Positions 1 through 6,545 of a stretch of 11,360 nucleotides of DNA are shown here, piece after piece. How positions within the stretch are numbered: the first letter of the stretch is position 1; each line of letters opens with the position of its first letter. The stretch is taken from NCBI GenBank assembly GCA_003525905.1, contig DQIA01000059.1, positions 5,693 to 17,052 on the forward strand, read 5' to 3'. The translations under genes were made by a program, and so were the position numbers. Below the pieces are notes generated by a model. It made no database searches and had not been told where the DNA came from. It was given only the letters and a program-made list of their open reading frames with translations. This DNA is from Clostridiales bacterium (GTDB lineage: Bacteria > Bacillota > Clostridia > Oscillospirales > Oscillospiraceae).

Positions 1-95
1 AGCGGCAGAATTGCAAAATCATGATACAAAAACTGATTTTGCAATTCTGGAAGCAGCTTGGCAGGAAAGTCCGAAGGGACTTTTTTGACAAGCTG
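1..95 (-). repeat. Two-hairpin intergenic repeat, copy 1 (downstream of lipoprotein gene)
   Basis: Two adjacent palindromes. In minus-strand (transcript) order the first is hairpin B, with arms 89-95 and 54-60 (CAGCTTG/CAAGCTG) and an inner stem 66-72/77-83 (AAAGTCC/GGACTTT). The second is hairpin A, a perfect 15-bp stem with arms 6-20 and 35-49 and a 14-nt loop. It starts 3 nt past the lipoprotein stop codon, so it is probably in the 3' end of that transcript. The same B-then-A unit occurs at 1298-1385 and 11268-11357. No clear U-run follows the stems, so termination is inferred from position. The repeat may extend beyond the window edge. Confidence 0.85.
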
Positions 96-97
96 CG

Positions 98-904
98 TCA
101 CTCTGCGAGCGGATAGGCGAACGTCTCGACCTGTGCGATGTCCGCAGATTTGACCTCCGGCGGGAGCATCTCGCTGCTCATGCCGAACGTCGTCTCCGCG
201 CCGGCCTCGAGCGGGCTGTCCAGCACGGCGTAGACCACGCCGAGCGGCTTTTCCGACTCGTCGAGCAGCACGGCCGCCACGCAGACGAGGCTGCCCCGCT
301 CCGCCGTGTCGTTGCGGATGCGGCCCGTCAGCTCCACGCCGCCATAGACGGAATCCTTCAGATTGATATCCGAGACGGCATAGCGCACGCCGCTCTGCTC
401 CGCCGCGCGGATGGATGCTGCGAGGGCATCGCCGTCATACTGCACGGCAAGCTCGCCCGTCTGGGCCGTATCGACAGTGAACTCATCATAATACCAGCCC
501 TTTTCGCCCGGCTCGATCGTCTGCGGATAAGCGGAGACGCCCTTGCGGACGGCAAGCTCCGTTCCGTCCGGCGTGCAGACCGTCCAGTCCGCTGCGCCGA
601 GCGTCAGCGGCTCCGAGCCGGTGTTTGTGACCTCGGCCAGCAGCTGTACCCACACCTCGCCGGAGCCGTGCGTGTCGGCCTGCGCGTGGGCATAGGTCAC
701 AGTGAACGGGCCTTTCTCCTCGGGCTGCGACGGCTCCGTGGCAGGCTCGGTCTGCGAAGGCTCCGTTGGGGCCTCGGTCGCCGGTTCGGTCGGAGCCTGC
801 GTGGCAGGCTCGGTCTGGGACGGCTCCGTGGGCGAAACGCCCTTCGAGCAGGCGGCAAGCAGAAGCAGGCTCAGCGCCAGCAGAACCGCAAATATCCGTT
901 TCAT
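98..904 (-). CDS. Lipoprotein with TEP-rich spacer and tandem beta-sandwich (DUF4352/FxLYD-like) domains
   Basis: A 268-residue secreted lipoprotein of unknown function. The N-terminus has Lys/Arg, a hydrophobic stretch and a lipobox ending L-A-A-C, so Cys19 should be lipidated and the protein anchored to the outer face of the membrane. Residues about 24-65 are a low-complexity Thr-Glu-Pro/Ala spacer, made by short repeats in the DNA, that should hold the rest away from the membrane. Two similar-looking modules follow (about 67-165 and 172-268). Each has the pattern of a small Ig-like beta-sandwich: a V-x-L/V-x-x-x-V/I-x-N-x-T stretch near residues 87-96 and 192-199, then later strands. This resembles DUF4352 or FxLYD extracellular domains, but the fold is inferred by eye. 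The start is supported by AAGGAG nine bases upstream of the ATG. I see no convincing promoter in the 70 nt before it. The gene sits alone between two blocks of hairpin repeats. Confidence 0.85.
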   Translation of the reverse strand: MKRIFAVLLALSLLLLAACSKGVSPTEPSQTEPATQAPTEPATEAPTEPSQTEPATEPSQPEEKGPFTVTYAHAQADTHGSGEVWVQLLAEVTNTGSEPLTLGAADWTVCTPDGTELAVRKGVSAYPQTIEPGEKGWYYDEFTVDTAQTGELAVQYDGDALAASIRAAEQSGVRYAVSDINLKDSVYGGVELTGRIRNDTAERGSLVCVAAVLLDESEKPLGVVYAVLDSPLEAGAETTFGMSSEMLPPEVKSADIAQVETFAYPLAE

Positions 905-974
905 AGGTTTGTTCTCCTTTGTCCATGGTTTCTAACAGGGTATCCCCTGCGCTATTCTTCTTGCCCTATTTGAC

Positions 975-1006
975 GAAACGGATGCGGAAATGTTCCGCAT
1001 CCGTGA
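975..1006. repeat. 32-nt palindromic direct repeat C, left copy
   Basis: It contains a perfect 12-bp stem (978-989/993-1004) around a 3-nt loop. It matches 1386-1417 at 31 of 32 positions in direct orientation, the only difference being A989 versus G1400. The two copies bound the hairpin array between them. It lies about 70 nt upstream of the lipoprotein start codon, outside any gene. Confidence 0.85.
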
Positions 1007-1036
1007 GCTTGTCAAAAAAGTGTTTTTGACAAGCTC
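1005..1036 (+). repeat. Hairpin B' , shortened relative of the intergenic-repeat hairpin
   Basis: Perfect 14-bp stem with arms 1005-1018 and 1023-1036 and a 4-nt loop. The left arm shares the AGCTTGTCAAAAAAGT block with hairpin B of the copies at 1-95 and 11268-11357, so it is probably a rearranged member of the same family. It directly abuts repeat C. The order here is C then B' on the plus strand. At 1347-1417 it is C then B on the minus strand. Confidence 0.75.
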
Positions 1037-1290
1037 TCAAACGAGACCCGTTTCACTGGGCTCTCGTTTGAAAAGGCTGCGGCTCGCTGCAGCGCACGAA
1101 GGGCACGCCCTTCGCACGTTTGCGAGCCGAGCGGTATTTTCTCCGACGTACACGCCGCCGGAGAAAATGATTCCCACTTTCTTTGCGCTTGCGAGCGCAA
1201 ACTCTGCGAGGCTTTTCTCCCGGCTGAAAGTTTCGGAGGGAAGAAAAGTGTGAAACCGTCAGGGTTTCCTTTCGCGTTCAATAACCCGCC
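1037..1290. other. Dense array of consecutive hairpins in a gene-free region
   Basis: No credible gene lies between 905 and 1418. This part is almost entirely inverted repeats: 1037-1046/1062-1071 (10 bp, TCAAACGAGA), 1080-1087/1122-1129 (CGGCTCGC) enclosing 1097-1103/1108-1114 (CGAAGGG), 1136-1145/1159-1168 (10 bp, ATTTTCTCCG), 1182-1189/1194-1201 (TTTGCGCT), 1212-1221/1238-1248 (CTTTTCTCCC with one bulge) and 1252-1257/1263-1268 (GAAACC). Open frames across it are short, run through the stems and resemble nothing known to me. It may be a graveyard of palindromic repeats or one structured RNA. The sequence cannot decide between these. Confidence 0.7.
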
Positions 1291-1297
1291 GCAGCGG

Positions 1298-1385
1298 CAG
1301 AATTGCAAAATTATGCTACAAAAATTACATTTTGCAATTCTGAAAGCAGCTTGGTAAAAATCCCAAAGGGACTTTTACCAAGCTG
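1298..1385 (-). repeat. Two-hairpin intergenic repeat, copy 2 (downstream of the acyl-synthesis operon)
   Basis: In minus-strand order hairpin B comes first, with arms 1368-1385 and 1347-1364: 18 positions with a single mismatch around a 3-nt loop. Hairpin A follows, a 14-bp stem 1298-1311/1329-1342. It is closely similar to 1-95 and 11268-11357, including the linker AAGCAG between the hairpins. It lies just beyond repeat C, past the last gene of the operon, so it would be in the 3' end of the operon transcript if C does not stop transcription. Confidence 0.85.
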
Positions 1386-1417
1386 GAAACGGATGCGGAG
1401 ATGTTCCGCATCCGTGA
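1386..1417 (-). terminator. Repeat C, right copy; probable operon-end stem-loop
   Basis: An 11-bp perfect stem (1389-1399/1405-1415) with a 5-nt loop begins 3 nt after the stop codon of the last operon gene (TAA at 1421-1419). Only a short TTT follows on the minus strand, so as an intrinsic terminator it is weak by itself. The very stable hairpin B comes next. The 32 nt are a near-perfect direct repeat of 975-1006. Confidence 0.55.
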
Positions 1418-1418
1418 A

Positions 1419-2108
1419 TTATTCGTCGATGATGCTCCAGTGCGGGCGTGTGATGCGCTCGAACGTCGCATCCGAGAGGATGGGCCGCGCCAGCCGCGCC
1501 GCCGTGTCGTCCGCGATGCGGCCGGTCTGCGCGACCTCGCGCCCCGCCTGCGCCGCATCGGCCAGATAGGCGCTGACCTGACGGTGGCAGGCGTCGATGG
1601 CGAACAGCTCGCCCTGCGGGCAGAAGATCGCCTGATAGCCGGGCGCATACTCGGCATAGGCCGTGCGCACCGCCGCATACAGGCGCTCAATGCCCGTGTG
1701 CCAGCAGGTGGAGATGAGCACCAGGCGCTTTTCGAGCATGGCGGGGTCGCGCAGCTCGTGCACGGCCCGGCTGCTCCAGCCATAGGCCTTCGTATAGGGC
1801 AGGCAGCGGTCCGTCAGCGTCTTGAGCGTGCCCGGAATGCCATAAAAATACAGCGGGAAGCTCTCGACGACGACATCAGCCGCCGCAATGGCCGCATAGA
1901 CCCGATCCATGTCGTCGCGCTGCACGCAGCGGCCGGGCGTTTTCGTCCAGCAGCCGAGGCAGCCCGTGCAGGGCCGGATGTTCAGATGGCGCAGCTCGAG
2001 CAGCTCCGTCTGCGTTCCCTCCGGGAAGCCGGAGAGAAACGCGCGGGTGATGGCCATGGTGTGGCTCTGCTCGCCCTTCGGGCTGGCGTTGAGGACAAGG
2101 ACTCTCAT
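1419..2108 (-). CDS. Flavodoxin-fold NAD(P)H-dependent FMN reductase-like protein
   Basis: A 229-residue protein of the NADPH-dependent FMN reductase / flavodoxin-like superfamily. It opens with a beta strand and the FMN-phosphate loop N8-A-S-P-K-G..S-H-T (8-17), followed by a Cys cluster C47-x2-C50-x2-C53-x7-C61. The position and spacing recall the compact cluster of iron-sulfur flavoproteins, though many relatives keep CxxCxxC without an iron-sulfur centre. The segment S83-F-P-L-Y-F-Y-G-I-P-G (83-93) fits the usual flavin-contact loop after strand 3. The expected role is electron transfer through bound FMN, and the substrate is unknown. Its ATG overlaps the fabZ stop (ATGA), so it is translationally coupled as the last gene of the operon, which suggests a redox step on the product or on the acyl chain. 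Flavodoxin-fold proteins are not established enoyl-ACP reductases, so that role would be new. The family is secure and the function is not. Confidence 0.85.
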   Translation of the reverse strand: MRVLVLNASPKGEQSHTMAITRAFLSGFPEGTQTELLELRHLNIRPCTGCLGCWTKTPGRCVQRDDMDRVYAAIAAADVVVESFPLYFYGIPGTLKTLTDRCLPYTKAYGWSSRAVHELRDPAMLEKRLVLISTCWHTGIERLYAAVRTAYAEYAPGYQAIFCPQGELFAIDACHRQVSAYLADAAQAGREVAQTGRIADDTAARLARPILSDATFERITRPHWSIIDE

Positions 2109-2545
2109 GCGTAGATGGAATCCTGCGCCACGGCCGTAAACATCAGCTCACCCTTGGCGCGCACGCCGCCGTCGCAGGAGATCGTCACGTCGAACGTGTA
2201 GACTCCCGCGCCGCCGCGCACCATCTCGGCATGGATCTCCAGCCGGTCTCCGGGCACAACGGGACGGACGAATTTGAAATCGCGCACCTTCAGCAGCACA
2301 TAGACCTTGCTGTCGTCGCTGCCGTCAGCCTCGATGACGAGGGAACACAGCTGCGCGGCGCTCTCGATGAGCAGGACGCCCGGCATAATGGGCAGGCCGG
2401 GCATATGGCCCTGAAAATACGGCTCGTTGACGGAAACACACTTGATGCCGTCGGCGCTCTTGCCGGGCTCCAGCGCCGTCACGCGCTCGATCATCTGGAA
2501 CGGTGGGCGCTGACGGATGCGCGCATTGATCTCCAGCAGATTCAC
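2105..2545 (-). CDS. fabZ: FabZ-type 3-hydroxyacyl-ACP dehydratase
   Basis: It removes water from (3R)-hydroxyacyl-ACP to give trans-2-enoyl-ACP in the cytoplasm. The protein is 146 residues, normal for FabZ, with a single hot-dog domain. The N-terminal part carries the usual I-x-x-R-P-P-F-x-M-I-x-R-V block (10-22). The catalytic pair is visible as H47 in G-H-M-P-G and E61 in L-I-E-S-A-A-Q, joined by the family signature P-I-M-P-G-V. The usual Phe after the His is Met here. I chose a GTG start at 2545-2543. It overlaps the fabG stop as GTGA and has GGAGGG about nine bases upstream inside fabG. The frame stays open upstream, but that extension would run into fabG and does not look like FabZ. 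With no enoyl reductase in the operon, the enoyl product might be left unreduced. Confidence 0.93.
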   Translation of the reverse strand: MNLLEINARIRQRPPFQMIERVTALEPGKSADGIKCVSVNEPYFQGHMPGLPIMPGVLLIESAAQLCSLVIEADGSDDSKVYVLLKVRDFKFVRPVVPGDRLEIHAEMVRGGAGVYTFDVTISCDGGVRAKGELMFTAVAQDSIYA

Positions 2546-3273
2546 AGGCTCAGCCCTCCATCGAGGATGAGCGTCTGGCCCGTCAGGTAGGACAGCGTCG
2601 GGTCGCACAGGGTGCAGACTGCGTCGCCGACCTCCTCCGGCTTGGCAAAGCGGCCCATCGGCACGGACTTGAGATAGCCCTCGCGCTGCTCCTGCGGGAT
2701 ATGGTCGAGCATCTCCGTCTCGACGAAGCCGGGGGCGACGGCGTTGACGCGGATGCCGTAGGGCGCAAGCTCCTTGGCAAGCGTCGCCGTGAGCGCGTTG
2801 ACCGCGCCCTTCGTCGCGCTGTAGACGCTCTGGCCGGGAATGGCCAGCACGGAGCTGACGGAGGAAATGTTGACGATTACGCCGGACTTCTTCTTGAACA
2901 TCTTGAGCGCCGCCTGCTGCGCGCAGTGGAAATAGCCCTTGATGTTGATGTCAAGGCTGCGGGTCAGGGAATCCTCCGTGAGCATCATGAGATAGCGGTC
3001 GTCCACGACGCCCGCATTGTTCACAAGGACATCGAGGCCGCCCATCTCACGCACGACGGTGCGGAACATATCCTTGACCTCCGGCAGCTCTGCCGTGTTG
3101 GCGCGAACGGCCATGCTGCGGACGCCGAGCGCCTCGATCTCCGCGACGACCGCCTGCGCGGCAGCCTCGTTCGAGACATAGTTCACCGCGACATCATAGC
3201 CGCGTTTGGCAAGCGCCAGCGCGCAGGCTCTGCCGATGCCGCGCGACGCGCCGGTCACAAGTGCAATACTCAT
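2542..3273 (-). CDS. fabG: FabG-type 3-oxoacyl-ACP reductase (SDR)
   Basis: It reduces 3-ketoacyl-ACP to (3R)-hydroxyacyl-ACP with NADPH. At 243 residues it is the size of typical FabG. It shows all classical short-chain dehydrogenase marks: the cofactor loop T7-G-A-S-R-G-I-G14, N85-N-A-G, catalytic N110, S138, Y151 and K155 (Y-S-A-T-K), and the P-G-F-V-E-T-E-M segment (181-188). Catalytic positions match the usual FabG numbering exactly, so the start is right. The ATG at 3273 overlaps the TGA of the double ketosynthase as ATGA, giving tight coupling, and the fabZ GTG overlaps its own stop. It has no features that separate a dedicated ketoreductase from the housekeeping enzyme. Confidence 0.95.
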   Translation of the reverse strand: MSIALVTGASRGIGRACALALAKRGYDVAVNYVSNEAAAQAVVAEIEALGVRSMAVRANTAELPEVKDMFRTVVREMGGLDVLVNNAGVVDDRYLMMLTEDSLTRSLDINIKGYFHCAQQAALKMFKKKSGVIVNISSVSSVLAIPGQSVYSATKGAVNALTATLAKELAPYGIRVNAVAPGFVETEMLDHIPQEQREGYLKSVPMGRFAKPEEVGDAVCTLCDPTLSYLTGQTLILDGGLSL

Positions 3274-5408
3274 GCTTCTTTCCTCCCAACGATCACGCAG
3301 CTGACGCTGCCGGTCCAGCCGGTGGCCAGCGCAGCAGCCGTGCGGCACTCGCCGGACGACACAGCGCGGCAGGCCTCTGCCAACGCCAGAGCGGCGGAGG
3401 CCGCGCGGGCGTCGCCGGTGCGGGCCTTCATCTCCTGTGCGGTGAACAGACGGTCGACGGCGGTCAGGCCCGCATCCTGCAGGGCCTCTGCCAGCGTGCG
3501 GTCGACCTGCTCCTGCGCAGGCTCGGAGCCGTAGCGGGCCGCCTGATGCGTCCCGGCATAGCCGAGAATTTCGGCGTAGATCCTTGCGCCGCGCGCCTGT
3601 GCGGCAGCGGCATCCTCGAGGAGCATCGTCACGCAGCCCTCGCCGACGACATGGCCGGGCAGCGGCAGGTGCGAATAGACCTCGGTGATATTTTCGGAAT
3701 TTTCGTCCGTTCCGGCGGCAAGTACGGCGTCGACCGCGCCGGAGCGTAGCTCGTCGCAGGCACAGATGACGCTCTGCAGGCCCGCCTGCGTGCCGTTGGC
3801 GATCGTGGCGCAGAAGCCCTTCAGACCGGTAAAAATGGACAGGTAGCCGCCCGCCGCGTTATACACGGTGTGCGGGAAGCTGAAGGCGCTGCCCGCAGCC
3901 GGGCCCTTTTCGCAGACGGTCTTCTGGAACGACGTGATCTCGGCCATAGGGCCGTCCGCCGTGCCGATCGTGCTGCCGACGCGGGAGGCGTTGTCCGCAT
4001 CGATGGTGAAGCCCGCGTCGCGCAGGGCGTCCACGCCGCTGAGGACCTGCATCTGGCTGAAACGGTCGAGCTTGCGGTAGAAGCCGAGCTTCACATCGCG
4101 CGCGCCGAAATCCTCCGGCGTCAGCTCGCGCTGAACGCTCGCCGTGCCGTCCGCCTCGGACAGCAGCTCGCCGATGCCCGTCACACAGATGCGGCGCTTG
4201 CCGGTCTGCTCCGCCGGGTGCGGCTTTTTCGAGAAAATGATGCTGGCGTTCGTGCCGCCGAATGCGAACGAGTTCGACATGACGTTCTCCAGCTCGCGCT
4301 CGTGGGCGACGTTCACAACGCAGTCGAGGTTTCCGGCCTTTTCGGCCAGCGGGGCCAGATCCTCCGGGGCATAGCCCGTCGTCGGAAGAACCGTATTCTC
4401 CGTCAGCGCCTTGACGCTGAGGACAGCTTCGATCGCGCCCGCCGCGCCGAGGCAGTGGCCCGTCATGGACTTCGTCGAGCTGACGGACGGAGCCGCGCCC
4501 TCGAAAAGCGTGTGCAGCGACAGGAACTCCGCCGCGTCGTTCTTGGCCGTGCCGGTGCCGTGGGCATTGATGTAGCCGATGTCGCCCGCTTCCGTTCCGG
4601 CGTTGACCATGGCGCGGTGCAGCGCGGCCATCTGCCCCTCGCCCTGCGGCTGCGGTGCAGTGATGTGGAAGGCATCAGAGCTGACGCCCCAGCCCGCCAC
4701 CTCGCAGTAGATCTTTGCGCCGCGGCGGATGGCGTGCTCATACTCCTCCACGACCAGAACACCGGCGCCCTCGCCGAGGGAGATGCCGTTGCTGTGGTTC
4801 AGCGGAGAGCAGGGGCCGGCCGAGAGCGCATGCAGCGCATTGAAGCCCGCATAGGCAAGGGATGAGAACGCATCCGTGCCGCCCGCGAGAAAAATTTCGC
4901 CGCGGCCGAGGCGGATGAGGTCGCACGCATACGAAACGCTCATCGTGCCCGCCGCGCAGGCGTTGACGATGTTCGCCGTTTCGCCGTTCGCGCCGAGCGC
5001 GAAGGCAGTGTTCGCCGCAATGGCGGAGGCGGACATCTTCAGAACATCCTGCTCCTCCGTGCGGCCCTGCAGCAGACCGGTGTAATAGTGGTCGATGCTC
5101 GCAGCGCCGCCGACGCAGCTGCCGAGAATGACGCCCGCCTCGCGGACGGCGCTGTCCGTCAGCCTGCCGTCGCGCACGGCCTCGTGGGCCGCATGCAGGC
5201 AAAGGCGGACGGAGCGGTCATATTCGGGCGCAGGGAGATTCTCACAGTGCACCTCCGCGCCCACATGGGAGACGCAGCCCTCCGTCGAGACGGACTTGAC
5301 CTCGTCGATCCCGGTTTTTCCGGCGCAGATATTCTGCCAGCAGGTATCCACGTCGTTACCGGCCGCGCAGATCAGGCCAAGGCCGGTGATGACACAACGC
5401 TTTTCCAT
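3270..5408 (-). CDS. Fused ketosynthase / chain-length-factor-like protein (double beta-ketoacyl-ACP synthase)
   Basis: A single 712-residue frame with two thiolase-fold modules. Residues 1 to about 396 are a complete FabF/KS-alpha domain. It has C151 in N-A-C-A-A-G-T, H283 in N-A-H-G-T-G-T, K313 and H318 in K-S-M-T-G-H, and the closing N-S-F-A-F-G-G-T-N motif (379-387), so it should carry out decarboxylative condensation. After a linker (about 396-406), a second domain restarts with R-I-C-V-T-G-I-G (406-413). It keeps the KS core, but the nucleophile position is I536 (I-A-N-G-T in place of C-A-A-G-T). It lacks the HGTGT and TGH motifs and is only about 305 residues long. An inactive KS partner is what KS-beta/chain length factors are in type II polyketide systems, where they shape chain length. 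That role is inferred here. I see no frameshift. The ATG follows the carrier-protein stop directly, with GGAG just upstream. An alternative is a diverged FabF duplication in ordinary lipid synthesis. Confidence 0.9.
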   Translation of the reverse strand: MEKRCVITGLGLICAAGNDVDTCWQNICAGKTGIDEVKSVSTEGCVSHVGAEVHCENLPAPEYDRSVRLCLHAAHEAVRDGRLTDSAVREAGVILGSCVGGAASIDHYYTGLLQGRTEEQDVLKMSASAIAANTAFALGANGETANIVNACAAGTMSVSYACDLIRLGRGEIFLAGGTDAFSSLAYAGFNALHALSAGPCSPLNHSNGISLGEGAGVLVVEEYEHAIRRGAKIYCEVAGWGVSSDAFHITAPQPQGEGQMAALHRAMVNAGTEAGDIGYINAHGTGTAKNDAAEFLSLHTLFEGAAPSVSSTKSMTGHCLGAAGAIEAVLSVKALTENTVLPTTGYAPEDLAPLAEKAGNLDCVVNVAHERELENVMSNSFAFGGTNASIIFSKKPHPAEQTGKRRICVTGIGELLSEADGTASVQRELTPEDFGARDVKLGFYRKLDRFSQMQVLSGVDALRDAGFTIDADNASRVGSTIGTADGPMAEITSFQKTVCEKGPAAGSAFSFPHTVYNAAGGYLSIFTGLKGFCATIANGTQAGLQSVICACDELRSGAVDAVLAAGTDENSENITEVYSHLPLPGHVVGEGCVTMLLEDAAAAQARGARIYAEILGYAGTHQAARYGSEPAQEQVDRTLAEALQDAGLTAVDRLFTAQEMKARTGDARAASAALALAEACRAVSSGECRTAAALATGWTGSVSCVIVGRKEA

Positions 5409-5657
5409 TTACTGCTCCACATGCTCCTCGACATAGGAAGCCAGCGCGTTGATGGTCTGGAAGTGCTCGCGGTCCACGCCGGTCATGTCGACGCCGAACA
5501 GGTCGTCGATGCCGGAAATGATCTCGAGGGAATCCACGGAGTCCAGGCCGATGTCGCCGCCGAACAGCTCGGCATCGTCATCCAGCATATTCTCGGGGAT
5601 GCGCAGGTTCTCGCTGATCATGTTCTTGATCTTCGCTGCAATTTCAGTCTTCGTCAT
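5409..5657 (-). CDS. acpP: Acyl carrier protein
   Basis: An 82-residue acidic carrier protein with one helical-bundle domain. The phosphopantetheine attachment site is S40 in G-L-D-S-V-D-S-L-E. The DSVD form differs from the DSLD of most housekeeping ACPs and is frequent in carrier proteins of dedicated or polyketide-like systems, which is suggestive only. The ATG has AAGGAG about ten bases upstream. The gene lies between accA and the double ketosynthase, and its TAA abuts the ketosynthase ATG with no spacing. It is therefore the likely shuttle for intermediates between the encoded malonyl transferase, ketosynthase, ketoreductase and dehydratase. No phosphopantetheinyl transferase is present in the window. 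Confidence 0.93.
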   Translation of the reverse strand: MTKTEIAAKIKNMISENLRIPENMLDDDAELFGGDIGLDSVDSLEIISGIDDLFGVDMTGVDREHFQTINALASYVEEHVEQ

Positions 5658-5726
5658 GGTGATCTATCTCCTTATTTCGGTATTTCATAATATGATACTC
5701 CGGCGTATCGGCCGGAATGTCTCGCG
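5658..5726 (-). promoter_or_regulatory. 69-nt gap with small hairpin before the ACP gene
   Basis: This is the only real gap in an otherwise overlapping or near-abutting operon. On the minus strand a 6-bp stem TCCGGC/GCCGGA (5711-5716 with 5699-5704) encloses CGATAC, and an alternative 5-bp stem GATAC/GTATC overlaps it. An AT-rich stretch and AAGGAG follow. There is no U-run and no convincing -35/-10 pair, so I do not call a terminator or promoter. An RNA processing site or stability element that raises ACP output is possible. Confidence 0.3.
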
Positions 5727-6539
5727 TTAATGCTCCGTAAAGCGGACAATACTGCCGTTTTCCTCATACACGCCGATGCGGCGGTAGCGGCGGTAGCGCT
5801 GCTCGAGCAGCTCCTCCGGCGAAAGGGCGCACAGCTCGTCGAGGTCCATCGTGAGCTGCACCGTCATGGCGGCGCACATCTGCGGGAAATCGGCGAAATT
5901 CTCCGGGAGGATATCCTCGGCCACATGCAGGTCGACCATATCGGCCGCCGTGATATGCAGGCACTGCGCGGCATCCGCCACGCGGCCGGAGTCCTTCCAG
6001 AGGATGCTGGCACAGCCCTCCGGCGAAATGACGGAGTAAACGGCGTTTTCCAGCATATACACGCGGTCGGCCGCAGCCAGCGCCAGCGCGCCGCCGCTGC
6101 CGCCCTCGCCGATGACAACGGAGATGACCGGCGTGCGCAGGCCCATCATTTCCAGAATGTTCTCGGCAATGGCCTCGCCCTGCCCGCGCTCCTCGGCCTC
6201 CGCGCCGCAGTAGGCGCCGAGCGTGTCAACAAGGCAAATAACGGGGCGGTGGAATTTTTCGGCCTGCTTCATCAGGCGCAGAGCCTTGCGATAGCCCTCC
6301 GGCATGGGGCATCCGAAGTGGTTGCGCATGCGGCTGTCGAGGTCCGCGCCCTTGTCGATGGCGATATAGGTCACGGGACGGCCGCTGAGCGTGCCAATGC
6401 CGGAAATGATGGCCGGGTCCTCGCCGAAGCGGCGGTCGCCGCACAGATCGAGGCGGTTTTCAAACAGCGCGGCAACATAGGCCGCGTCCGTCGGACGCCC
6501 GGCGTGCCGTGCCTCTTTCAAACGTTCAAAAGCATTCAT
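5727..6539 (-). CDS. accA: Acetyl-CoA carboxylase carboxyltransferase subunit alpha
   Basis: It pairs with the beta subunit to move the carboxyl group from carboxybiotin to acetyl-CoA, giving malonyl-CoA. The 270-residue protein has the crotonase-type core: D105-T-L-G-A-Y, A-E-E-R-G-Q-G-E-A-I-A (115-125), the glycine-rich G144-E-G-G-S-G-G-A-L oxyanion segment and S172-P-E-G-C-A-S-I-L-W. It is shorter at the N-terminus than the E. coli and Bacillus proteins (about 320 residues), as in several short Gram-positive AccA proteins. The start has GGAGG about ten bases upstream and lies 6 nt beyond the accD stop, so the two subunits are made together. Neither the biotin carrier (AccB) nor biotin carboxylase (AccC) is here. 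The enzyme must draw them from elsewhere in the genome. Confidence 0.94.
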   Translation of the reverse strand: MNAFERLKEARHAGRPTDAAYVAALFENRLDLCGDRRFGEDPAIISGIGTLSGRPVTYIAIDKGADLDSRMRNHFGCPMPEGYRKALRLMKQAEKFHRPVICLVDTLGAYCGAEAEERGQGEAIAENILEMMGLRTPVISVVIGEGGSGGALALAAADRVYMLENAVYSVISPEGCASILWKDSGRVADAAQCLHITAADMVDLHVAEDILPENFADFPQMCAAMTVQLTMDLDELCALSPEELLEQRYRRYRRIGVYEENGSIVRFTEH

Positions 6540-6545
6540 TTTCGC

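Noticed and set aside
750..835. DNA tandem repeat within the lipoprotein gene as a phase-variable tract
   Set aside because: The repeats are in-frame codon patterns for Thr-Glu-Pro and are imperfect. They explain a spacer, not slippage switching.
936..949. CAGGG-TATC-CCCTG palindrome upstream of the lipoprotein gene as an operator
   Set aside because: It is a 5-bp match only, in a region full of palindromes and without a clear promoter to regulate.
975..1417. CRISPR array
   Set aside because: The 32-nt repeat occurs only twice, 411 nt apart, with no regular spacers and no cas genes.
990..1569. Several short open frames in the hairpin array
   Set aside because: They pass through palindromic stems, have no ribosome sites or known motifs and overlap one another on both strands.
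1401..2114. A 237-codon plus-strand open frame
   Set aside because: It is antisense to the flavoprotein gene, begins inside repeat C and has a biased composition with no family signature.
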